Source of the DNA: Bacillota bacterium
GTDB taxonomy: Bacteria; Bacillota; Desulfitobacteriia; Desulfitobacteriales; Desulfitobacteriaceae
Assembly: GCA_021849995.1 (NCBI GenBank)
Contig: JAJZSC010000128.1
Location: 1 to 7,803, forward strand
Reading direction: 5' to 3'
DNA length: 7,803 nt
Positions within the stretch are counted from its first letter, which is position 1. Each line of letters begins with the position of its first letter. The notes under the pieces are model-generated. The model had not been told where the DNA came from. It saw only the letters and a list, made by a program, of their open reading frames with translations, and did no database searches. Position numbers and translations under genes: made by a program. This document shows positions 1 through 5,570 of this stretch, piece by piece.

Positions 1-1208
1 TGGGCTGACGTCCCTTGTAAGAAAATAAAGGCGTTAAAAATGTAAATAAAACGGTCGTCGACAAAAATACGATAATTTTTATCCTTAATTTCCCTCTGCA
101 TCTCCCTTAAGTCTGTTGCCTCAAACGAGTTGCCAAAAGGATCTTTAATGGTTAACAGCCCATAATCCAGATGTTTTGGCAATCTTCCCTCCAGCACGGC
201 CCGATTCATCAACTCCCGGGCCAGACTTGCTTCCCTAACTGCGCCGCGGGCCCGGTGGCTTACTTCCGTTGTGAGAATATAATTTGCGTTTAGCTCGGTG
301 GCCATACCGACCATTAAAGCAGTAATTCCAGTACTGTCGGCATCGATGAGTTCTGTCACATTGCCCAAACCCATAAGCAAAGGGCATTCAGGAAAATCGC
401 GCCTGACCTTCCGGTACCGGCTAAAGCTCTCGACCAATCCCATCGTCAAGGGAGATAGAATAGGATCGACAATGTAGGGTAGATTCCACTTTTCCAGTCG
501 CTCCAAATTACGGTACAGAGAACTTAAGTCTTCTCCATCATCAGGAATGAGCACAGCCGGACAATCCAAAACTTTAGCCAACTCCAGATTTTTGGAGTTC
601 AAGCTGAGCACTAAATCAACTCCGGCCTGATTCGCCGACAGAATATCTTCTTGCTGAAGGCTGTCAATACTGACCTTGAAACCTTCAGCTTTCAGTGTCC
701 GGACAATATCCTGCAGGTGAGGGTAGGGCTGAGCAACATCCCCTCCGATATCGATGATGTCTGCTCCGCTCTCTCGATAGTGGTAAGCCTTTTCTATAAT
801 TTGGGACAGGCTCATCCTGGGGGCATTGACAATTTCAGCGAGAATCTGGATAGGTGAGGTCATCTGTTTTTGTTCGGATTCCAAAATAGAAGGCTTCGGG
901 TACTGCTCCCCTTTCAAAAAAGCCGGCAGATCTTTTAAATCAGCAGGGCCTCTCCGCACCTGGCAACCCGTAACCTGGCTAATAGGTTCCAGAGAGCCTT
1001 GACATAAACCAGGGATTACGATCATTTCCTCTCCGCTTAAAGGGACCTCCTCGCCAAGCTTTCGCGCAATGAAGTCTGTCGTCATCAAAGCTGCCACCGT
1101 GCATTCAAGGGCTTTAACCTCAAGCTGCATTTCAAAATTTGTTTTTTCCATGAGCTTTACAAGGGCACGATAAGCAATGGTTCCGGTAATTAATAACTGT
1201 TTCTGCAT
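1..1208 (-). CDS. Dihydropteroate synthase-like protein of the H4MPT-biosynthesis type (partial, runs off left edge)
   Basis: The frame stays open from an ATG at 1208 to the window edge, giving 402 sense codons without a stop. The start has a GGTG-containing Shine-Dalgarno about 8 nt upstream. Residues 1-120 form an N-terminal domain (starting MQKQLLITGTIAYRAL) of the kind found before the pterin-binding barrel in this family. The DHPS-like TIM barrel follows: ESGADIIDIGGD at 147-158, SIDS at 180-183, LSLNS at 201-205, YIVDPIL at 245-251 and the hallmark GNVTELIDADSTG at 282-294. These DHPS-related proteins occur in H4MPT-containing methylotrophs and archaea, where they are proposed to join the pterin and arylamine parts of methanopterin; that activity is inferred here. 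The last tens of residues are missing beyond the edge. It is the fifth gene of the operon, 51 bp after the flavoprotein gene. Ordinary folate FolP is unlikely, because FolP lacks this N-terminal domain and the GNVTELxDADS motif. Confidence 0.83.
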   Translation of the reverse strand, partial: MQKQLLITGTIAYRALVKLMEKTNFEMQLEVKALECTVAALMTTDFIARKLGEEVPLSGEEMIVIPGLCQGSLEPISQVTGCQVRRGPADLKDLPAFLKGEQYPKPSILESEQKQMTSPIQILAEIVNAPRMSLSQIIEKAYHYRESGADIIDIGGDVAQPYPHLQDIVRTLKAEGFKVSIDSLQQEDILSANQAGVDLVLSLNSKNLELAKVLDCPAVLIPDDGEDLSSLYRNLERLEKWNLPYIVDPILSPLTMGLVESFSRYRKVRRDFPECPLLMGLGNVTELIDADSTGITALMVGMATELNANYILTTEVSHRARGAVREASLARELMNRAVLEGRLPKHLDYGLLTIKDPFGNSFEATDLREMQREIKDKNYRIFVDDRFIYIFNAFIFLQGTSA

Positions 1209-1259
1209 AAAAGCAACACCTTTTTCCGGAATAGATTAGGCATGAAACCAGATCCTTTT

Positions 1260-1718
1260 CTACGGCTGTGAAGCAAGCTGGGTATGCAAATGGGATTTTA
1301 ATTGTTCCGGATCAGCGGCCAGGATCACACCGGGCCAGCACGCTAAACGATTTATATTTTCCAGGTCGATCTTTCGGACGTGGACCAAAACCTGATCTCC
1401 CTGCGGTGTTAGCGAATTAATTTCCGGCTGAATAGAATTGGATGTCACGGGGGCGATAACAACCAGTTTGTACTCTCCCGTATATAGTTTTGCAACTGGT
1501 CGGGAACCTGCGCTGGTATCCAAAAAGATGCGATGGGGAGACTGTCTTAACTTTGCAAATAAATCGTAGCTGGGAAGAACTTCTCTGGCTGCTTTGGAAA
1601 GAAATACATCTGCCCGATTTAAGGCAACCAGAATATCAAGACACTCGGACAAAAAATGTCCGGCTCCGGTTATTCCCCAAGCTATACTTGAACGACTCGT
1701 TTTCTCTTGTTCAGTCAT
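1260..1718 (-). CDS. Short archaeoflavoprotein/DmrX-like flavoprotein with an apparent internal deletion
   Basis: This 152-residue protein belongs to the HFCD flavoprotein fold, closest in my reading to AfpA/DmrX, the family of dihydromethanopterin reductases. What I see is IAWGITGAGHFLSE at 12-25 (first strand and FMN phosphate loop), VFLSKAAREVL at 38-48, GEYKLVVIAPVTSNSI at 81-96 and a C-terminal VRKIDLENINRL at 114-125 typical of AfpA-like proteins. After TSNSI the usual AKIxxGIADxLxTNAxxQ helix and the next strand are absent; the chain goes straight to QPEINSLTPQG. Relatives are about 180-200 residues, so roughly 30-35 appear lost in frame, with the junction near 1430/1431. A reductase role in completing an H4MPT-like cofactor fits the neighbours, but FMN binding may be impaired. 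ATG start; AAGGAG sits about 12 nt upstream, a rather long spacing. The gene lies 53 bp after the beta-RFA-P synthase gene. Confidence 0.7.
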   Translation of the reverse strand: MTEQEKTSRSSIAWGITGAGHFLSECLDILVALNRADVFLSKAAREVLPSYDLFAKLRQSPHRIFLDTSAGSRPVAKLYTGEYKLVVIAPVTSNSIQPEINSLTPQGDQVLVHVRKIDLENINRLACWPGVILAADPEQLKSHLHTQLASQP

Positions 1719-1771
1719 CCTGACTCGTGTACTCCTTTCCCGGTTTTACGAATCAACTCTGCCAATGCAAC

Positions 1772-2746
1772 TTAACGCCAACCCCAATCTGCACCATGAT
1801 TAGCTGCCCGCGCCACCCACACTCGGCCGTGCCCAGCCAGCAGATTTTGGATACCTTCCACCAAGGGAGTTGAATTCTTCTGATCCGTAAACCCATATAC
1901 CGTTGGTCCCCAAGAGCTTTGACCTACTCCGGCCGCGCCGTGTGCCAGCATGTATTCCGCAATCTGAGCGCCTTTAGCCGTAACAAAGCGGCCCCCTTGC
2001 ACCGGGGAAAAATAGTCCCCTAAATGCTCCTGTATTTCGGTCACAGCCTGTCCAAAACGTTCCAAGTCCTTTTCTATCAATGCCGGCAACAGCTTCAAAA
2101 GCAACAGTCTGCAATTTCTTCCGGAGATGTGTTCCTCCATTGGCAGTAAAGCTTGAAAGGCCTTTTCTTCTGTACTGCCAAATATTTTTTCCTCTTTGTC
2201 AGGTATAGCCAAAATCACAGCCCATTCTTCAGGAAATGGCAGACGCGCAATGAGTGGAGGGACGTGAAATTTCACCTCATCCGGACTCGTTTGTTCCCTG
2301 GCCGGTTTTCCACCGTCAACCAGGAATCCACCCTGTTCAAATGCCGCTACCCCGATTCCGGAGCGACTTCCCTCACGGTCAGTTAACCCGGCTAATTCCA
2401 GTAAGGGTGGTTGCAAACCATAGAGACGGGTGATCGCAAAACCCAAGGACAAGGCAAGCTGAGTTCCGGAACCCAAACCGCTGTGACTTGGTAATGAATG
2501 AACAATCTTAATTTTGGCACCAGGTAATGAATAGTGTTGAATATACTGTCGAACAATGAGTTCAATCCGGTTTTTTTCAGATTTCGGACTTTCGATGTGA
2601 AGACCATTTCCAAGCTCCGCTGTCAACTCCAAGCAAGGCTGATCGAGGGCTAACCCCAAACCTCCATAAAGGCGGCCCAAAGAGCCATTTAAGTCCAATT
2701 GACCGAGGTGCAAGCGGGCACCTGTTTTCACCCAGAATTCCGGCAT
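1772..2746 (-). CDS. mptG: Beta-ribofuranosylaminobenzene 5'-phosphate synthase
   Basis: A 324-residue cytosolic enzyme of the GHMP-kinase fold. By family knowledge it condenses PRPP with an aromatic acid (4-aminobenzoate in bacteria and some archaea, 4-hydroxybenzoate in methanogens), releasing CO2 and pyrophosphate, which is the committed step of methanopterin synthesis. Visible motifs are the N-terminal RLHLGQLDLNG at 11-21, RLYGGLGLALDQP at 25-37, the GHMP loop LPSHSGLGSGTQLALSLG at 85-102, SRSGIGVAAFEQGGFLVDGG at 127-146 and the C-terminal glycine motif GVGQSSWGPTVYGF at 273-286. The length matches the bacterial family. The ATG at 2746 follows GGAAGGTG by 8 nt; two other ATGs just upstream are out of frame. 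It is third in the operon, 117 bp after the aquaporin gene. Its presence is the strongest single sign of an H4MPT-type cofactor, because folate-only organisms have no need of it. Confidence 0.9.
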   Translation of the reverse strand: MPEFWVKTGARLHLGQLDLNGSLGRLYGGLGLALDQPCLELTAELGNGLHIESPKSEKNRIELIVRQYIQHYSLPGAKIKIVHSLPSHSGLGSGTQLALSLGFAITRLYGLQPPLLELAGLTDREGSRSGIGVAAFEQGGFLVDGGKPAREQTSPDEVKFHVPPLIARLPFPEEWAVILAIPDKEEKIFGSTEEKAFQALLPMEEHISGRNCRLLLLKLLPALIEKDLERFGQAVTEIQEHLGDYFSPVQGGRFVTAKGAQIAEYMLAHGAAGVGQSSWGPTVYGFTDQKNSTPLVEGIQNLLAGHGRVWVARAANHGADWGWR

Positions 2747-2792
2747 ACATTCATCACCTTCCCGTTCCGAAGTTGACAGCCATCTTTTTAAT

Positions 2793-2820
2793 AGGCAGGC
2801 TCCTGAAATGGAGCCTACCT
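2793..2820 (-). other. Intercistronic hairpin between aquaporin and beta-RFA-P synthase genes
   Basis: The arms 2793-2803 and 2810-2820 are 11 nt each around a 6-nt loop. In the minus-strand RNA every position pairs, with one U-G wobble (AGGUAGGCUCC against GGAGCCUGCCU). No U-run follows in the direction of transcription, so a full intrinsic terminator is not supported. An RNA-processing or mRNA-stability element, or a weak attenuator that lowers expression of the three downstream biosynthetic genes, is more likely. Confidence 0.6.
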
Positions 2821-2863
2821 CTACGTAAAATTCAATTAAACTTTTTTGTACTTTGTCCTATAC

Positions 2864-3604
2864 CTACTCTTTCACTACAGCATCATAAACCCAGACCGCC
2901 ATGACAGCTCCAATAAGGGGTGCCAGAAGATAAATCCAATATACAGGCCAACCGTTGGGACCGCCTACTAAACTATCGACAAAAACGGGTCCAAACGTAC
3001 GGGCAGGATTTATCCCTTGTCCTGAAACATTCCCCATCGTAGTAATCAAGCCTGCAACGATAAGTCCGATCATCAACCCTGCCCAACCCTGGGGAGCTCT
3101 TTTATCTACTGCAATCCCCATAATAGTTAGCATAAGAATAAACATTCCTACCAGTTCCGCGATAAAGACACCAGTGATACTCATTCCCGGGAATGGTCCT
3201 GGGGCACCCAAGCCTCCGACTGTGGCCCCTTTATTGCCGAGCATAACCAGTATGGTGGCCGCTCCGAGAGAAGCGCCAGCAAACTGTGCCAGCAAATAGG
3301 GAATCACTTCACCAGCCGGAAACCGTTTACCAATCCAAAGTGCAATTGTAACCGCCGGATTCATGTGAGCTCCCGACACCGGTCCAAAAATGTAAATGGC
3401 GGCAGCAATGACAATTCCAAAGGCTAAACCTATCGCCAGCCAATCTCCAAGGCCCCCTAAAGCACCAATACCGATGTTAAACGCCGATGCTTTTTTTTCC
3501 CCTTCAGCCAACATTAGGGTCACTGCAGCTGATCCTGCACCGACCGTTACAAGCATCCAAGTTCCGATTAACTCAGCAAGAAACTTCTTAGACAATGTGC
3601 TCAC
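2864..3604 (-). CDS. aqpM: Aquaporin of the archaeal AqpM type (MIP family channel)
   Basis: A 246-residue membrane channel with six hydrophobic helices and the two half-helix NPA boxes: HMNPAVTIALW (Asn82-Pro83-Ala84) and GINPARTFGP (Asn199-Pro200-Ala201, Arg202). From memory it aligns along its full length with Methanothermobacter AqpM, including AGSAAVTLM, FNIGIG, GGLGDW, TVGGLGA and TIMGIAVD. The start is set at the GTG at 3604, not the GTG three codons upstream (3613). It gives AqpM's exact length and N-terminus, and AGGGGTGG lies about 5 nt before it, whereas the upstream GTG has its purine tract directly abutting. With this numbering the selectivity-filter positions are Phe62, Ile187, Gln196 and Arg202; AqpM has Ser at 196. 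Family members pass water, glycerol and perhaps small neutral solutes; the solute here is unknown. It is second in the operon, 116 bp after the DUF2193 gene. A GlpF-type facilitator is less likely because of the AqpM-specific stretches. Confidence 0.9.
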   Translation of the reverse strand: MSTLSKKFLAELIGTWMLVTVGAGSAAVTLMLAEGEKKASAFNIGIGALGGLGDWLAIGLAFGIVIAAAIYIFGPVSGAHMNPAVTIALWIGKRFPAGEVIPYLLAQFAGASLGAATILVMLGNKGATVGGLGAPGPFPGMSITGVFIAELVGMFILMLTIMGIAVDKRAPQGWAGLMIGLIVAGLITTMGNVSGQGINPARTFGPVFVDSLVGGPNGWPVYWIYLLAPLIGAVMAVWVYDAVVKE

Positions 3605-3667
3605 TCTGACCACCCCTCTTGTAATGATGAACCTAAAGAGATATCGGAGACGAGCGAAGACGGCTTT

Positions 3668-3685
3668 GGAACCGCCTCCGGCTCC
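3668..3685 (-). other. Small GC-rich hairpin between DUF2193 and aquaporin genes
   Basis: The minus-strand RNA can form GGAGCCG, a GAGG loop, then CGGUUCC: 7 pairs including one G-U. No U-run follows. It lies in the 116-bp gap after the first gene of the operon and could mark an RNA cleavage or stability boundary, letting the first gene be expressed at a different level from the rest. Its function is inferred only from its position. Confidence 0.4.
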
Positions 3686-3720
3686 TCTTCCTGCTTCATC
3701 CTTCTATATTTAAAACTTGC

Positions 3721-5202
3721 TTAAACAGCCTTGGTCCAATTACAATAATCACACCGTTTCACCAGACTGGTTACCGCACAGTCCTTGCAAACCCTGGCCG
3801 GGGAACCAGGTTTGGTGGGATTCAAGGCAATGATGTTGGTCATCAAGGTTGCGGTAACGGGTTCACTGGTCAAAAGACAGGGGAAATCTGCCAAACGCAT
3901 GAGAGAAGAGAATCTTACAGTAATACTGCAGGCAGGATAGGTATAACGCTGCGGATTGGCAATGACCTCATTGGCATCAATAGCACTCAGTTGAACTGGA
4001 ATCCCTTTGATTTTCCCTGCAGCACCCTTAGGAGCCCGTTCAATAATTTGGCTCCCGCGCCAGATCATATCCATAAAGTCTACATTGTGAAGTTCAGCAG
4101 CCGGACCGCGATTTGGGTATTTCTGCACATAATTTGTAAAGCGCTTGGAGAGAAGATCAACTACCATCGGCACGGTGAACCCGTCTTTCTCCAGAATATG
4201 CGTAACAGCAGCAGCGGTAGAACCCGTAGCTACGCTGAGCACATCATACGCACTCTTGTAGCCTTCTTTTAGGCCTAATTTTAAAGTTTGCTCCATTACA
4301 TCAGTAGTTGCTTCGATGATAGCCATGGTCATATCATCTTTCGTCATATTAAACATGGATTGGGAAATATGGTGGGCAATATCTCCGACACAATAGGCCG
4401 GCACTGTTACAATGTTGCCGTAATGTACCCCCTCCTCTACGGCAGCCTTAACCGCAGGACGCATTTTTTTCTTATACATTTCCATGTATTTTTTGACATC
4501 GAAAGAGGAATGCTCCAAGTCCGTCATCAGTTTAGTCTGGGCTTCAATCGGCCGGTCATAAACTAACTGGAGCATTTTGATCTCTTCCTTGACGGCCTCA
4601 GCCGCGGTCTTTCCTGCTTCAAGAGCAGCAGCGAAGGCGGCACCGATGCCATAGGAAGTATTCATGCCCCAAGACTTGGATGATAATATGGCTTGCTTAT
4701 ACTTCTTGTCTATACTCATGCCGTTCAAGATAGTGTTGACGACATTACTGGTGGAACCCGGAACGAACGCAAAATCCACCACAGCCGTAGGACCGTAGAA
4801 GCCGCCATAGCGACGGGTTGATTCTTTACCGATAAGTGCTTCGTTTTCTGCAATCGCCTTAATGAACTGCTCCATTGCGCTGCGGAATTGAGGATCAAGT
4901 TCATAAAGAATCTCAAGAATGGCCGGTGTTTGATAGTGTTCGACAAACGGATCATCTTCGGGGCGAACCGTATCAGTAAGTTCAGATAAAATCTCATAAT
5001 GGGCATTAACTGAATCCACATGTAATCTGATGATTTCCGGGCTTTGTCCTTCCCCTACTGTCATTCCGTTAACTGCATCAACGTAGGGTTTGGCATCTGA
5101 AATTTTAAACTCCCCTCCTCTCTTAGCCTTAATGACATTCAAATCTGCCTTCTGAGCTGCCAATGCTTCAGTAATCATTTTGTCATACACGGCGTTTGAC
5201 AT
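3721..5202 (-). CDS. DUF2193-family protein of unknown function, with a C-terminal double CxxC motif
   Basis: A 493-residue soluble protein without signal peptide or membrane segments. I assign it from memory to DUF2193, a family seen mainly in methanogenic archaea, on stretches such as HVDSVNAHYE (61-70), TDTVRPEDDPFVEHYQTPAI (76-95), RRYGGFYGPTAVVDFAFVPG (130-149) and GSTSNVVN (149-156); no biochemical role is known to me. It carries histidines in conserved-looking settings (His62, His68, His89, His277-His278), Cys271, Cys425 and Cys442, and ends with two CxxC pairs (472/475 and 484/487), a zinc-ribbon-like or Fe-S-like arrangement. The ATG at 5202 has a strong AGGAGGTT 8 nt upstream. It is the first gene behind the sigma-54 promoter, so it is probably the main induced product, with the pterin-synthesis genes serving it. 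The MttB-type methyltransferase family was considered but no supporting motifs were found. Confidence 0.65.
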   Translation of the reverse strand: MSNAVYDKMITEALAAQKADLNVIKAKRGGEFKISDAKPYVDAVNGMTVGEGQSPEIIRLHVDSVNAHYEILSELTDTVRPEDDPFVEHYQTPAILEILYELDPQFRSAMEQFIKAIAENEALIGKESTRRYGGFYGPTAVVDFAFVPGSTSNVVNTILNGMSIDKKYKQAILSSKSWGMNTSYGIGAAFAAALEAGKTAAEAVKEEIKMLQLVYDRPIEAQTKLMTDLEHSSFDVKKYMEMYKKKMRPAVKAAVEEGVHYGNIVTVPAYCVGDIAHHISQSMFNMTKDDMTMAIIEATTDVMEQTLKLGLKEGYKSAYDVLSVATGSTAAAVTHILEKDGFTVPMVVDLLSKRFTNYVQKYPNRGPAAELHNVDFMDMIWRGSQIIERAPKGAAGKIKGIPVQLSAIDANEVIANPQRYTYPACSITVRFSSLMRLADFPCLLTSEPVTATLMTNIIALNPTKPGSPARVCKDCAVTSLVKRCDYCNWTKAV

Positions 5203-5210
5203 AGATTTCT

Positions 5211-5218
5211 AACCTCCT
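5211..5218 (-). promoter_or_regulatory. Strong ribosome binding site of the DUF2193 gene
   Basis: Read on the minus strand this is AGGAGGTT, a near-perfect anti-16S match, 8 nt before the ATG at 5202. It falls just outside the 5' hairpin of the leader, so it should stay accessible. The strength suggests high expression of the first gene. Confidence 0.85.
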
Positions 5219-5224
5219 CGTATA

Positions 5225-5247
5225 ATCTGGATAGTATGTATCCAGAT
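5225..5247 (-). other. 5'-terminal hairpin of the operon mRNA
   Basis: A perfect 9-bp inverted repeat (ATCTGGATA and TATCCAGAT) encloses a 5-nt loop. Counting from the -12 GC of the sigma-54 promoter, +1 falls on 5247, the first paired base. The transcript should therefore begin directly in a stem with no free 5' end, as in known mRNA-stabilising leaders. The ribosome binding site begins 6 nt after the stem. Confidence 0.65.
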
Positions 5248-5257
5248 CTTTGTCCAT

Positions 5258-5273
5258 TGCAATTACCATGCCA
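5258..5273 (-). promoter_or_regulatory. Sigma-54 (-24/-12) promoter of the operon
   Basis: The minus strand reads TGGCATGGTAATTGCA. It contains the invariant GG and GC elements separated by exactly 10 nt and differs from TGGCACG-N4-TTGCA at one position. The predicted start of transcription is near 5247, 45 nt before the first ATG. It faces the DUF2193 gene and lies directly downstream of a gene for a sigma-54 activator, which makes a chance match unlikely. Confidence 0.88.
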
Positions 5274-5317
5274 TCTCAGGAACGCCTGAAAATAAAGGCT
5301 TTACTGAATATTCTCTA

Positions 5318-5335
5318 TTGTGATAAATGTCACAA
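5318..5335. promoter_or_regulatory. Palindrome TTGTGA-N6-TCACAA, candidate activator (or Crp/Fnr-type) site
   Basis: A perfect 6-6-6 palindrome centred about 80 bp upstream of the predicted start at 5247, within the usual range for sites of sigma-54 activators. Its core TGTGA-N6-TCACA is also the classical CRP half-site arrangement, so a Crp/Fnr-family protein may bind instead of, or along with, the neighbouring activator. Confidence 0.55.
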
Positions 5336-5421
5336 CTTGTATCGTTCTGACGCAGCAATTTCTTTATAGGTAACCTTACTTAAATTAAAGAGCCTCTCGG
5401 GATTGTTTCTAAATGTTACAC

Positions 5422-5439
5422 TGTTCCACTTTGGCACAA
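5422..5439. promoter_or_regulatory. Imperfect palindrome TGTtCCA-N3-TGGcACA, second candidate upstream activator site
   Basis: The 7-nt arms pair with one mismatch around a 3-nt centre (5422-5438). Read on the minus strand it starts TTGTGnnAAA, the same as the palindrome at 5318-5335. The centres lie about 104 bp apart, close to ten helical turns, and this one sits about 184 bp upstream of the predicted start. The spacing and shared half-site favour paired enhancer sites for the sigma-54 activator; no binding data exist. Confidence 0.42.
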
Positions 5440-5518
5440 CTGGGAAGGATAAACTTACTCATTGACTAAATTTTCAAGAAAAAATATCTGAGTTCATGTC
5501 AAACTCTAATAATACAAT

Positions 5519-5548
5519 AAAAAAGAGCTCAAACTAGCAGTTGAGCTC
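5519..5548 (-). terminator. Intrinsic terminator of the sigma-54 activator gene
   Basis: On the minus strand GAGCTC-AACT pairs with AGTT-GAGCTC (with one bulged A and a 3-nt loop), followed at once by six T residues. It begins 22 bp after the stop of the activator gene and separates that gene from the operon's control region, so the operon needs its own promoter. Confidence 0.85.
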
Positions 5549-5570
5549 ACCAGACCTGTACAGCACTTTT

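Noticed and set aside
2793..2820. Intrinsic terminator after the aquaporin gene
   Set aside because: The stem is strong but no T-run follows on the minus strand, so it is listed as a hairpin only.
2955..3713. Plus-strand open frames opposite the aquaporin gene
   Set aside because: They are proline/alanine-rich antisense shadows of the aquaporin codons, with no ribosome binding sites or recognisable protein features.
3721..5202. Annotation as a trimethylamine/glycine-betaine methyltransferase (MttB family)
   Set aside because: Gene size and a sigma-54 activator next door suggested it, but none of the MttB-family sequence features I know are present, there is no amber codon, and no corrinoid protein gene is nearby.
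5432..5446. Plus-strand TGGCACA that looks like a sigma-54 -24 element
   Set aside because: No GC lies 10 nt after the GG, so the -12 element is missing, and no plus-strand gene follows; the bases are better explained as part of the upstream palindrome.
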